A stretch of DNA of 64,000 nucleotides, from contig NZ_JAGVRK010000001.1 of the NCBI RefSeq assembly GCF_018283675.1, forward strand, positions 930,001-994,000, written 5' to 3'. This DNA is from Metabacillus flavus. Lineage in GTDB: Bacteria > Bacillota > Bacilli > Bacillales > Bacillaceae. Shown here piece by piece: positions 35,701 to 43,764 of this stretch. The position numbers were made by a program, and so were the translations under genes. How positions within the stretch are numbered: the first letter of the stretch is position 1; the number at the start of each line of letters is the position of its first letter. The notes beneath the pieces were generated by a model. That model did not search any database. It was given only the letters and a program-made list of their open reading frames with translations, and had not been told where the DNA came from.

Positions 35701-36075
35701 AAACTTAGTGAAATTCCACTTGATGGAGTCTCCGTATAAGTATTCCGGGTGCCGGTCATTAATTAGAGGAATTAAAACTTTAGCTACAGGGTGAAAATGG
35801 TTAAAGCCTTCAAACGGCAAGATAGATATTAAATAATCGAAAAGCGGGTGAGCCCCATCATCCGGGACTTTCACTTTTTAAAACATCGGAAACGATACAC
35901 CATAGCGAAGGATGCAGAATGTTTGAATCCGGTCATTATCATCCGGTTCCTGGTCAGCAAACTGATTGGATGGGAAGCCTAAAATGACAAAGTCCTTTGC
36001 CTTGTAGCGATCATAAAGACGCTGATGGTCCTCGTACTGGAATGTAAAGCCGGATTGACTGGCTGTAAAACCGCG
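35690..36075 (-). pseudogene. Glutathione peroxidase remnant
   Basis: On the minus strand, protein similarity runs GFTFQYEDHQRLYDRY, then FVILGFPSNQFADQEP, YGVSFPMF, GAHPLFDYL and SIKWNFTKFLIDQ, the order of a glutathione peroxidase. Three defects are seen: the catalytic Cys position is Ser (codon TCC), a TAA stop at 35878-35880 interrupts the frame (Lys expected), and both ends are missing. The stop is not TGA, so selenocysteine is excluded. It is clearly non-functional. Confidence 0.85.
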
Positions 36076-36164
36076 GTTCATCCCAGCCAGCTTGAAGTGG
36101 GGGTCTTCTCGCTGTGCAGATAAAATAAGACTGCACGGCGATTCCATGCAGTCATCAGTAAATG

Positions 36165-36581
36165 CTATTCCTCAGGCACAGCATTTTCATCCATATAAAA
36201 TACTTCCCAAAGATGATCGTTCACGTCCTGGAAACTCCACCCGTACATAAATCCATGATCAATCGGTTCGTTTGAAGACTTTCCACCGGCATCGAGAGCT
36301 TTGTTTACAATTTCGTCAACATGCGCACGGCTTTCTGCAGCAAGGGCAACAATCACCTCGGTACTTTTTGCAGAATCAGAGATCTCTTTTTTCGTAAAAG
36401 TCTTAAAGTAATCTTCTACAAGCAGCATCGCATACGTATGTTCATTGATAATCATGCAAGTGGCGTTTTTGTCGGTAAAATGTGGATTAAATTCGAATCC
36501 AAGCTTTGTAAAGAAATCAACGGTTCGATCCAAGTCTTTTACAGGTAAATTAATAAATACCTTGCTGATGTTTGCACTCAT
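36165..36581 (-). CDS. VOC (glyoxalase/bleomycin-resistance fold) protein
   Basis: 138 aa made of two beta-alpha-beta-beta-beta modules (VFINLPVKDLDRTVDFFTKLG and HGFMYGWSFQDVNDHLWEVFY). Most VOC metal ligands are poorly conserved except the final Glu of WEVFYM, so activity is uncertain; the family is often annotated as glyoxalase-like. GGAGGG ribosome-binding site. Monocistronic, and divergent from the toxin locus. Confidence 0.8.
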   Translation of the reverse strand: MSANISKVFINLPVKDLDRTVDFFTKLGFEFNPHFTDKNATCMIINEHTYAMLLVEDYFKTFTKKEISDSAKSTEVIVALAAESRAHVDEIVNKALDAGGKSSNEPIDHGFMYGWSFQDVNDHLWEVFYMDENAVPEE

Positions 36582-36862
36582 TCAAAATCCCTCCGAATAG
36601 GTTTATTTGCCATAAGTCCATTTTAATATTCGGCTTACAAGCCCCATATCCTGCTTAATAAAGAGAGATGCCATCAATTCGTAGAGAAGGGGTGCAGGTC
36701 ATCGGGCGCTGTTCTTCAGCAAGATGGATTGGACACTTTCTATGAAATATCGGACCCTCCAGCTGTTATCGGAAATTCCAAATATCCGACACAGAAATCA
36801 ACTGTTTGTCCTTCTGCTGGAATCCAGGTATAACGCATCAGCTGATTCTTCCATCCCCTATG
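36582..36862. other. Intergenic stretch between VOC gene and toxin promoter
   Basis: About 280 bases without a gene. A worn repeat of TATCGGA-type motifs (36745-36800: TATCGGAC, TATCGGAA, TATCCGAC at 16-22-base steps) is the only structure seen. Confidence 0.35.
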
Positions 36863-36868
36863 CTATAA
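36863..36868 (+). promoter_or_regulatory. Extended -10 promoter of Hol_Tox mRNA
   Basis: TGCTATAAT: consensus TATAAT preceded by the TGn extended -10 motif; no good -35. Start of transcription is expected near 36875. Confidence 0.5.
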
Positions 36869-36929
36869 TGAAAAAACAATAGAATAGGGGACTCAAGGGT
36901 GGACGGTACACTCCCGGCGAAAGGGGGTG

Positions 36930-37019
36930 GTGCCTATAACGGTTTTTCAAGCGCTGATGTTTGCTATTTCGTTTGCGAATCTTGTGATTGCCATTTTGGC
37001 GTTTAACCATAAAAAATAA
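36930..37019 (+). CDS. Putative holin-like type I toxin (Hol_Tox family)
   Basis: About 29 aa: a single hydrophobic helix (TVFQALMFAISFANLVIAIL) with a basic tail NHKK, the Hol_Tox pattern. GAAAGGGGGTGGTG precedes it. The start is ambiguous: GTG at 36927 or 36930 is close to the Shine-Dalgarno sequence, while the position where relatives often have ATG is ATA (36936). The stop is embedded in a bidirectional hairpin. A 13-base leader segment is complementary to the 3' end, as in type I toxin mRNAs. It would insert in the membrane if expressed. Confidence 0.65.
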   Translation: MPITVFQALMFAISFANLVIAILAFNHKK

Positions 37020-37055
37020 TCCACCCTTGAGTTGACGGCTCGGCGGGTGGATTAT
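37016..37055. terminator. Bidirectional hairpin at toxin 3' end
   Basis: 11-bp stem ATAATCCACCC / GGGTGGATTAT. The left arm also pairs with the mRNA leader at 36891-36903. On the minus strand it is followed by TTTTTT. Confidence 0.7.
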
Positions 37056-37100
37056 CTTCGTTTTGACCGATCCCCCTTGCAGGGAACCTTTCTATTGAGG

Positions 37101-37136
37101 GGCCGTCTGGTGTGCAATCACCAGGCGGTCTTGTTT
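37101..37136 (+). terminator. Terminator downstream of toxin gene
   Basis: GCCGTCTGGTG / CACCAGGCGGT stem with a 6-nt loop, then TTGTTT. Confidence 0.6.
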
Positions 37137-37202
37137 AGGTTATTCTAAGTTACTCCCAGTATACATGTTTTTGGTCCAGTCTGTGAACTGATTTACTGAA
37201 CC

Positions 37203-38246
37203 TTATTTTGCAATCCGGGTAAAATCCTCAGTTGAATTTACATTTATAAAGGTTACGCTGTTTTTATCCTGAATGACATAATCATTGATCTGCTTTCCCG
37301 TTTTATCATTACTGCTGTTTTGCAGGTATACAAAGTCTTTTCCAGTTCCGCTTAATACAGTGAGGGAATTGACCTTCAGTTCTTTGTTATAGGCATCCGT
37401 TGATTGGTATAAATCCCCAGGGTATTCTGCGATAAATTCTTTTGAAAAGGATTCGCTTTTATCTGTTTCAGTTGTGTAATAAATACCGGATACATTCATG
37501 GTGTTTCTAAAATCTATGCTAAGCTTTTCACCGCCGTATACGGTTTCGCTGTAGTCATATTCCCATGAACGGTTTCCGAATTCGACATACGGTTTACCAA
37601 GAAGAAGCTCAATTTTGTGTTTGGGATCTCCAATTTTGATTCCGCCAAGAGTCGCCTGTTTGGAACTTGCATCGTTATCCAGCAGCAAAACGACTTCCTC
37701 ATTATTTTTGTAAAAAGGATTCACCGCTGCATCTTCTAAATAGCTCTCAAGCCATGTTAATTCCTTTACAACGGATGCTGGAACAGCTGCATATCCGCCA
37801 TCCTTTTTAATTTCGACCGCTCTGTCTTTCAATCGGTCAAGTTTTTTCAAATCCAGTAATGCATTCTCTTCGAAATTGAAAATAATCGATTTTGAAATGG
37901 AACCCATCAGCCTCGCCTGGGAAACTTCATATATAACTCTTTCTTTCGCTTTTTTAGCAGGAGTTACATACATATCATTTAGGGTTTTACGTACTGCTGC
38001 ACCGGGTACCTTGCCAATTGCAAGTTCTGTTGTTTTCAGCCTTTTTGTGAAGGCATCATAGTTTTCATCGATTGCATAAACATCACCTGCATTCGTTGTC
38101 GTAACAAACGCGGCTGTCTCCTTTTTTAATTTCTCTCCGGTTGCTGTAGCAGTTGACAGGGGAGATGCTGCTGCTTCTGCTTGGAATGAAATAGATGCAG
38201 AAAGCGCGATTGTTGCCATGAAGCCAAACATCATTTTAGTTTTCAC
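37203..38246 (-). CDS. Secreted protein with SbsC-like N-terminal half (paralog 3)
   Basis: 347 aa with a Sec signal peptide (MKTKMMFGFMATIALSASISFQAEA). Residues 30-175 repeat the helical pattern of the proteins at 4110-6215 (ERVIYEVSQARLM, KKDGGYAAVP). Residues 190-347 are a separate beta-rich domain beginning TLGGIKIGDPKHKIELLLGKP, like the small domain seen in CAP-associated proteins. So a wall-binding helical module is probably fused to a different extracellular domain. Function unknown; good ribosome-binding site on the minus strand (TAGGAGG). Confidence 0.7.
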   Translation of the reverse strand: MKTKMMFGFMATIALSASISFQAEAAASPLSTATATGEKLKKETAAFVTTTNAGDVYAIDENYDAFTKRLKTTELAIGKVPGAAVRKTLNDMYVTPAKKAKERVIYEVSQARLMGSISKSIIFNFEENALLDLKKLDRLKDRAVEIKKDGGYAAVPASVVKELTWLESYLEDAAVNPFYKNNEEVVLLLDNDASSKQATLGGIKIGDPKHKIELLLGKPYVEFGNRSWEYDYSETVYGGEKLSIDFRNTMNVSGIYYTTETDKSESFSKEFIAEYPGDLYQSTDAYNKELKVNSLTVLSGTGKDFVYLQNSSNDKTGKQINDYVIQDKNSVTFINVNSTEDFTRIAK

Positions 38247-38447
38247 TTTTTTTCCTCCTAAATTATGTACTATTATAGGTGTGCGGGTGTCTGGATCTGG
38301 TTTATTTGTAACATTCTTGTAACAAAATTAATACTTTTGTAATTTAACACAGAAAACAAACAAAGAAAAGGGTAAATTGTAAATTTATAGAAAGATAGGA
38401 AAATAGCATTATAAAACCACTGCCTGATAAGTGAAGAGAGGAATTTT

Positions 38448-40004
38448 ATGAAAAAACGGTACAATTTTTCCCTTCAGACAAAGATTATGGGTCTTGTCAT
38501 CATCATTCTTTCTGTCATCATAAGCCTTCTAGTCTCAGTCTTTGCCTATCTCGAATCGTCCGATACAAAAGAGGAAACGGCAAAGCTTGCTATTCAGACG
38601 GCTGCAAATGTGGCGTATATGCCGGAAATAAGGAATTCCATGATTGAAGGGAATCAGGAGGAAATACAGGGACTCGCTGAACTTATTCGTGATCAAGTGG
38701 ATGCAGCATCGGTAATTGTGACAGATAGGAATAACCGAATTTATTCTCATCCGGATGCCTCGAAAATTGGTCAAGTCCTTCGCGATCCGGATAGCGAGAA
38801 GGCCCTGGTCTTTGCCGGGAAATATGCTGCAGAAGGGCCTGGAAGCTTTGGACCTTCCTTGAAAGGAAAGGCTCCTATTCTTTTAGACGAGGGAAACTAT
38901 CAGGAAGTTTCAGGAGTTGTTACGGTTGAATTTCTCGAAAAGGACATTAAGGAAAGGATTGCGGGGAAAATCACAAACCTGGTTCTGTATACCTTGCCGG
39001 TGCTTGCAGCTGGGATAATAGGAAGCGCTTTATTAGCCCGAAACATCCGGAAAGATACGTTAGGCCTTGAACCGTCTCAAATTGCGGCCCTTTACCGGGA
39101 GAGGAGCGCCATTCTTTCTTCTCTCGGCGAGGGAATTTTAGCTCTTGATTCAATAGGAAATGTGACCTTGATGAATCCAGCCGCAGAAGAGATGCTTGGT
39201 TCGGATAATCGGGATCATTGGTTTCCTGAATTGGAGAACCTCCGGCAGAGCGAGTTAACGAGGAATGCGGAAATGAGCTATCGTGATCGCGTACTGATCG
39301 TCAATCATGACCTCATTTTAGAAAAAGGCAAGGCAGCCGGTTTGGTTTGGACCTTTAAGGATAAGACGGAATTTGTAAAGATGATTGATACTCTTTCCGA
39401 AGTGAAAAAGTATTCGGAGGATTTGAGGGCTCAAACCCATGAGTATACGAATAAGCTTTATGTCATTTCCGGCTTACTGGAGCTTGGGAGGGTTGATGAG
39501 GCGCTTGATTTAATCAATGAAGAATCGGTCAGAAGCCAGAATCAAAATCAAGTGCTGTTTGAACAAATCAACGATCCGAAGCTTCAGGCGATTTTGCTTG
39601 GCAAGATCGGCAAGGCTTCAGAGAAGAAAATTTCTTTTACGATTGACCGTGAAAGTTCTGTCGGCCAGCTGCCTGACCGCATTGGGATGTCCGCTTTAAT
39701 CACGATTGTCGGCAATCTTGTTGATAACGCGTTTGATGCAGTCAGCCATCAGGATGTGCGGGAGGTGCTTTTTTTCGTAACCGATCTGGGCCGTGATCTT
39801 GTTCTTGAAGTGGAGGATAACGGACCGGGTATTGCCTTTAATCACGATATTTTTAAGCAAGGGGTTTCAACAAAGGGAGATCATGGGGGCTATGGGCTTT
39901 CCAATGTAAAAGCAGCAGTAGAAGAGCTTGGGGGATTCATTGAAACGGGCGGAATCGATGGAGCTGTTTTTACCGTATCCATTCCAAAAAAGGAGACAAA
40001 TTAG
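38448..40004 (+). CDS. citS: Sensor histidine kinase, CitA/DctS family (CitS-like)
   Basis: 518 aa. TM1 (residues 13-35), an extracellular PAS-like citrate-sensor domain (about 40-175), TM2 (about 180-200), a cytoplasmic PAS (210-320), then a CitA-type dimerisation segment with the phospho-accepting His in LRAQTHEYTNKLYVISGLLE, and a HATPase domain (NLVDNAFDAV ... DNGPGI ... GYGLSNVKAA). It lies head to tail with its response regulator (the stop abuts the next ATG) and upstream of a citrate carrier and a TctC-like protein, the same order as B. subtilis citST-yflP-citM with the last two swapped. Confidence 0.88.
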   Translation: MKKRYNFSLQTKIMGLVIIILSVIISLLVSVFAYLESSDTKEETAKLAIQTAANVAYMPEIRNSMIEGNQEEIQGLAELIRDQVDAASVIVTDRNNRIYSHPDASKIGQVLRDPDSEKALVFAGKYAAEGPGSFGPSLKGKAPILLDEGNYQEVSGVVTVEFLEKDIKERIAGKITNLVLYTLPVLAAGIIGSALLARNIRKDTLGLEPSQIAALYRERSAILSSLGEGILALDSIGNVTLMNPAAEEMLGSDNRDHWFPELENLRQSELTRNAEMSYRDRVLIVNHDLILEKGKAAGLVWTFKDKTEFVKMIDTLSEVKKYSEDLRAQTHEYTNKLYVISGLLELGRVDEALDLINEESVRSQNQNQVLFEQINDPKLQAILLGKIGKASEKKISFTIDRESSVGQLPDRIGMSALITIVGNLVDNAFDAVSHQDVREVLFFVTDLGRDLVLEVEDNGPGIAFNHDIFKQGVSTKGDHGGYGLSNVKAAVEELGGFIETGGIDGAVFTVSIPKKETN

Positions 40005-40667
40005 ATGTATAAAGTAGCGATTGCAGAAGATGATTTCAGAGTGGCTCAAATACACGAACAATTTTTGGAAACAATGGAGGGCTTTGAACTGAGCGGAAAA
40101 TCAGCGAATGGACGGGAAACCCTAGCATTGCTTGAAAAAGAGCCAGCTGAAGTGCTCCTGCTGGATGTGTATCTGCCGGACACACTGGGAACGGATTTGC
40201 TTCCGCAAATCCGGCAGAAATTCCCGAATACAGATGTAATCATGATTACCGCTGCAGCGGATAAGCAGCTTATTCAAAAAGCGTTGAGCTATGGAGCGGT
40301 CCACTTCTTAATAAAGCCGGTTACGATGGAAAAATTCAAGGAGGCTCTGCTTCAATTTAAAACACGCCGCGAGATTATGATGAAGAAGGAAGTTGATCAA
40401 TCTTTTTTGGACAGCTTATTTTCAACATCAGCTGCGAAACCTAAAGATTTGCCCTCAGGAGTGGACTCTCTTACTTTGCAGCGTGTGAAAAATAAGCTCA
40501 TTGAAGCAGGCGGAGGCATCAGCGCGGAAGAACTCGGTAAGGAAATGGGCGCGTCCAGGACAACGGCGCGAAGGTATTTGGAATACCTCGTCTCTGTTAA
40601 GGAAGCTCAGACTAAAATAGAATATGGAACGGTAGGCCGGCCTGAGCGGCAGTATTTTTCTGTTTAA
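40005..40667 (+). CDS. citT: Response regulator, CitT/DcuR family
   Basis: 220 aa. Receiver domain residues 1-120 with Asp54 (LLLDVYLPD) as phosphorylation site and Lys104 (FLIKPV); the C-terminal HTH reads ISAEELGKEMGASRTTARRYLEYL. Starts directly after the citS stop. It should bind DNA upstream of the citrate transporter; the five phased direct repeats at 40693-40796, between citT and citM, are a candidate target. Confidence 0.88.
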   Translation: MYKVAIAEDDFRVAQIHEQFLETMEGFELSGKSANGRETLALLEKEPAEVLLLDVYLPDTLGTDLLPQIRQKFPNTDVIMITAAADKQLIQKALSYGAVHFLIKPVTMEKFKEALLQFKTRREIMMKKEVDQSFLDSLFSTSAAKPKDLPSGVDSLTLQRVKNKLIEAGGGISAEELGKEMGASRTTARRYLEYLVSVKEAQTKIEYGTVGRPERQYFSV

Positions 40668-40692
40668 ATTCGAGTCGTTTCTCTCATAACTT

Positions 40693-40796
40693 TTGAAAAT
40701 TCATCATAAAGTCGAAAAATTCATCATAACTGTAAAAAAATTCATCATAAAGTCGAAAAATTCATCATAACTCTGAAAAAATTCATCATAAATCAG
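40693..40796. repeat. Five phased direct repeats between citT and citM
   Basis: TTCATCATAA starts at 40700, 40720, 40741, 40761 and 40782, each preceded by an A-rich GAAAA run. Spacing 20, 21, 20, 21 bases, i.e. two helical turns, so all face the same side of the DNA. Located 195-300 bases before the citM start. Confidence 0.9.
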
Positions 40797-40900
40797 AATA
40801 AGTTTTCCTATACGGCATTTTCACCGAAAAAGTCCGTTCGCAGATCCCCAGGTGAACAAAATGAACAAAATGATTGGAATAAATTAAATGTGAGTAATTA

Positions 40901-40914
40901 AGAAAACGCTTACA
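40901..40914. promoter_or_regulatory. cre site 1 upstream of citM
   Basis: AGAAAACGCTTACA matches TGWAANCGNTNWCA except for the first base. It overlaps the -35 region of the citM promoter (-10 TATAAT at 40932-40937). Confidence 0.75.
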
Positions 40915-40931
40915 CGAGCAAAAACCTCCTC

Positions 40932-40937
40932 TATAAT
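40932..40937 (+). promoter_or_regulatory. -10 box of citM promoter
   Basis: Consensus TATAAT; a TTACAC -35 lies 16 bases upstream inside cre site 1. Confidence 0.55.
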
Positions 40938-40962
40938 AAATTTCAAACTAGTCAGTCTATTT

Positions 40963-40976
40963 TGAAAACGCATACA
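40963..40976. promoter_or_regulatory. cre site 2 in citM leader
   Basis: TGAAAACGCATACA has one mismatch to the cre consensus and lies 14 bases before the citM start codon. Confidence 0.72.
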
Positions 40977-40990
40977 TAGGAGGGGATTGG

Positions 40991-42295
40991 ATGCTTGCAC
41001 TATTAGGATTTTCTATGATTGCCGTATTTATGTTCTTTTTAATGACAGGCCGGTTATCTGCACTTATTGCCTTGATTATTGTTCCGATTTTGTTCGCGGT
41101 GATCGGGGGCTTTGCTGGAGACCTGGGGCCGATGATTATGGACGGGATTCAAAGTGTAGCGCCTACAGGGGTCATGCTGCTATTCGCCATCCTTTATTTT
41201 GGAATCATGATTGATTCAGGACTGTTTGATCCGCTTATCAAAAGAATTCTGAAGGCGGTAAAAGGGGATCCGTTAAAGGTTGCTTTGGGGACAGCGCTTC
41301 TGATCTCCCTTGTCGCATTGGACGGGGATGGAACGACTTCGTATATGATTACGATTTCCGCGATGCTGCCGCTCTATAAACGGCTGAAAATGAATCCGCT
41401 TGTCTTGACGTGTATTGCTATGCTTGGGTTTGGTGTGATGAATATTTCTCCATGGGGAGGACCTACAGCAAGGGCGATCGCGGCGCTTCAGCTGGATGCT
41501 ACCGAAATGTTCACTCCGCTAATCCCTGTAATGGCTGGAGGGATTCTCTGGGTTTTTGTTACGGCCTTTATCCTTGGACGAAAAGAACGTCAGAGACTTG
41601 GCGTGATTGACCTGGATTCCGCAAAAGAGACGGCTGGTTTTTCCGAGACAGCTGCAGCGGTGGAAGCAGATGAATGGAAACGCCCGAAACTGCTATGGTT
41701 TAACCTTGGCCTCACACTGCTTCTGCTTTTCTGTTTAATCAAGGGGATTTTGCCTCTTCCTATTTTGTTCATGATTGCTTTTGCTATCGCAATCATGGTG
41801 AACTATCCGAATCAGGAACATCAAAAGGATCGAATCCGCACACATGCCGGGAATGTCCTGGCGGTTGTCGCCCTAGTTTTTGCTTCCGGTGTTTTTACGG
41901 GAATTTTATCCGGAACAAAGATGGTGGATGCAATGGCGAACAGCATGATCGCTGTCATTCCGGAAGCATTTGGTCCGTATTTCGCGGTCATTACCGCTGT
42001 GGCAAGCATGCCGTTCACTTATTTTATGGCGAATGACCCTTACTATTATGGTGTATTACCGATTATTGCGAAAACAGCGGCTGCCTATGGAGTTGATCCA
42101 ATCCAAATTGCCAGAGCCTCTGTACTTGGAATGCCTGTCCATGCCATGAGTCCATTGATGGCTTCTGCCTATCTGCTGTGCGGAATGAGCGGAGTCGAGT
42201 TTGGAGCCCACCAGAAATTTATATTAAAATGGGCAATCCTCACCTCTTTAGCGATGATTGCCACAGCACTGCTTACTGGAGCCATCAGTTTTTAA
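40991..42295 (+). CDS. citM: Citrate:metal transporter, CitMHS family
   Basis: 434 aa with about 11-12 TM helices of the CitMHS family, which takes up citrate complexed with Mg2+ or other divalent cations. Characteristic segments are LVALDGDGTTSYMIT (near residue 99), NISPWGGPTARA (near 150) and ANDPYYYGVLPI (near 346). GGAGGGGATTGG ribosome-binding site. Preceded by citST and two cre sites, so induced by citrate and repressed by glucose. Whether it is the CitM or CitH ortholog cannot be settled from sequence alone. Confidence 0.9.
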   Translation: MLALLGFSMIAVFMFFLMTGRLSALIALIIVPILFAVIGGFAGDLGPMIMDGIQSVAPTGVMLLFAILYFGIMIDSGLFDPLIKRILKAVKGDPLKVALGTALLISLVALDGDGTTSYMITISAMLPLYKRLKMNPLVLTCIAMLGFGVMNISPWGGPTARAIAALQLDATEMFTPLIPVMAGGILWVFVTAFILGRKERQRLGVIDLDSAKETAGFSETAAAVEADEWKRPKLLWFNLGLTLLLLFCLIKGILPLPILFMIAFAIAIMVNYPNQEHQKDRIRTHAGNVLAVVALVFASGVFTGILSGTKMVDAMANSMIAVIPEAFGPYFAVITAVASMPFTYFMANDPYYYGVLPIIAKTAAAYGVDPIQIARASVLGMPVHAMSPLMASAYLLCGMSGVEFGAHQKFILKWAILTSLAMIATALLTGAISF

Positions 42296-42298
42296 ACC

Positions 42299-42330
42299 AG
42301 AGCAGCCCCGCAATACAGGGCTGCTTTTTT
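42299..42330 (+). terminator. Terminator after citM
   Basis: AGCAGCCC / GGGCTGCT stem, 9-nt loop and six T residues. It separates citM from the yflP-like gene 49 bases downstream, so read-through is probably partial. Confidence 0.75.
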
Positions 42331-42378
42331 GATTGGAAAAAAGCCATTATAATGTTGGTAAGAAACGGGGGAAAGCAC

Positions 42379-43326
42379 ATGAAGAGAATACTGCCGTTAT
42401 CCCTTAGTGTTAGTTTGCTATGCAGCTGTCAGCCTGCAGCTCCTGCAAATGAAATGGCTCCCGCAAAGGAGATTAACTTAATTATTCCTGCTGCTGAGGG
42501 TGGAGGCTGGGATGTAATTGGCCGATCCATGAAAAAAGTATTGGATGAAAAAGGATCCAAATCCATTCAGGTTGCCAATGTATCTGGAGGAAGCGGGGAA
42601 AATGGATGGAAGTACGTGAAGGCACATCCAGCTGGAGCGATTACTTTAAACTCTTCGTTAATTATGACAAACGAGATTCTAGGTAAAAGTGAAATCACTT
42701 ATCATGATTTTACACCGCTTGCCATTCTGGTCTCAGATTGGGAGGCCATAGCTGTACCGAAAAATTCGCCTTACCGCCATGCAAGTGAAATCATCAAGAA
42801 CATGCAGAAGAACCCTGGGGACATGAGTATCGGCCTGGAGCAGGGCTTCGGCAACGATGACCAGATAGCATTCGTTCAAGCTGCACGGGAAGCGGGAATC
42901 AATCCTGGGAAAATTCCGTTCAAGCTTCATGATTCGCTTAATGATCTCATTCATTCTTTTGACAGCGGTTCCATTGATGTTGCTTCCCTTTCTTTTTCTG
43001 AAGCGGCCGCTCTACACCAGCAAGGGAAATTAAGGATTCTCGCTGTATCTTCCCATCGCCGGCTAAAAGATTTCGAGGCTATTCCCACCTGGAAAGAGGA
43101 GGGAATCAGCATCGTCTTTCCACACTGGCGGGGAGTTATGGGTCCTAAGGGAATGCCGGAGGAAGAAGTGAGAAGGTGGAACCGAGAATTGAAGGCTATG
43201 ACAGAAACGAAGGAATGGAAAGCAATCCTGAAAAAGAACCACCTGAGCGAGTTTTATAAAAATAGCCAGCAAACAAATGAGTTTCTTATAAATCAGCAAA
43301 AGTTTTATGAAACCATTATGAAATGA
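42379..43326 (+). CDS. yflP: Tripartite tricarboxylate transporter substrate-binding protein (YflP-like lipoprotein)
   Basis: 315 aa TctC/Bug-family extracytoplasmic binding protein. A lipoprotein signal (LLCSC lipobox, Cys19) places it on the outer face of the membrane. Family signature INLIIPAAEGGGWDVIGR at the mature N-terminus, then NVSGGSGENGWKYVK. Start 42379 behind GGGGGAAAG; the ORF to 42178 overlaps citM. No TctA/TctB partners are present; as in B. subtilis, it stands beside the CitST/CitM system, perhaps as accessory citrate-binding protein. Confidence 0.85.
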   Translation: MKRILPLSLSVSLLCSCQPAAPANEMAPAKEINLIIPAAEGGGWDVIGRSMKKVLDEKGSKSIQVANVSGGSGENGWKYVKAHPAGAITLNSSLIMTNEILGKSEITYHDFTPLAILVSDWEAIAVPKNSPYRHASEIIKNMQKNPGDMSIGLEQGFGNDDQIAFVQAAREAGINPGKIPFKLHDSLNDLIHSFDSGSIDVASLSFSEAAALHQQGKLRILAVSSHRRLKDFEAIPTWKEEGISIVFPHWRGVMGPKGMPEEEVRRWNRELKAMTETKEWKAILKKNHLSEFYKNSQQTNEFLINQQKFYETIMK

Positions 43327-43355
43327 ATAGATTACGAGAAGAAAGGGTGCCGCCT

Positions 43356-43499
43356 ATGCAGCGAATTACAGAGTTTAAAACAACACTCTCTCCAGCTGAT
43401 GCTTCTTCTATTCTGCGAAAATATGAAGAGTCAGAAAGCAGATTGATTCATGAAGAGTATCATGATGCTGGGGATGGCTGTAATCCTTCTAATTTTTGA
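43356..43499 (+). CDS. Hypothetical 47-aa peptide
   Basis: Small soluble, acidic ORF (MQRITEFKTTLSPADASSIL ...) with AAAGGGTG 7 bases before the ATG and only 29 bases after the yflP stop. No motif recognised. The abrupt end after NPSNF may mean truncation of a longer gene. Low certainty. Confidence 0.4.
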   Translation: MQRITEFKTTLSPADASSILRKYEESESRLIHEEYHDAGDGCNPSNF

Positions 43500-43690
43500 G
43501 AAGTATTTCATGAGGACAAGCGGGTGCGGGGACAGTCTCTTTAACTTTGATCTGGGAGCCAGCCGGAATTTTCTTTGAGTTCTTATATCGAAGAAAATTT
43601 CTATTTTGAAAGAAGGGTGCGGCTGCGCTTTTTTAAATAGGAAGAAAGAATGAATTTGTGAAAATGGGTTTACCGGGATGGTAAAGTGGG
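43500..43690. other. Intergenic stretch, no gene seen
   Basis: About 190 bases with no ORF of merit. The only structure is a weak imperfect dyad near 43590-43610. Confidence 0.3.
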
Positions 43691-43719
43691 TTATATTACT
43701 TCGTTATCTATGTTACAAT
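43691..43719 (+). promoter_or_regulatory. Promoter of the 88-aa gene
   Basis: -35 TTATAT, 17-bp spacer, -10 TACAAT. A LexA-like box (43721-43734) follows at once. Confidence 0.5.
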
Positions 43720-43720
43720 A

Positions 43721-43734
43721 GAAACGAACGTTCG
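43721..43734. promoter_or_regulatory. Weak LexA (SOS)-like box
   Basis: GAAACGAACGTTCG: the right half and central RNRY fit the Bacillus consensus CGAACRNRYGTTYG but two of five left-half bases differ. It contains the perfect 10-bp palindrome CGAACGTTCG. Confidence 0.25.
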
Positions 43735-43764
43735 GAAAACCTCGAACAGATAGGAATGATGTTA

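Larger units (their letters stand above)
37012..37151 (-). ncRNA. Candidate antisense antitoxin RNA of the Hol_Tox locus
   Basis: On the minus strand a -10-like TATACT (37163-37158) with a weak -35 could start an RNA of about 140 nt. It would overlap the toxin mRNA 3' end and stop at the hairpin 37055-37016, which has TTTTTT after it on this strand. The arrangement matches type I systems; no direct evidence for transcription. Confidence 0.35.

Noticed and set aside
35878-35880. Stop inside the peroxidase as a selenocysteine codon
   Set aside because: The codon is TAA, not TGA, and it is not at the catalytic position, which is Ser (TCC).
40693-40796. Possible CRISPR array
   Set aside because: Units repeat every 20-21 bases with no room for spacers of normal length, and no cas genes lie nearby.
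43721-43734. SOS regulation of the 88-aa gene
   Set aside because: The box deviates at two of ten conserved positions and the protein is not a known SOS product; kept only as a weak site.
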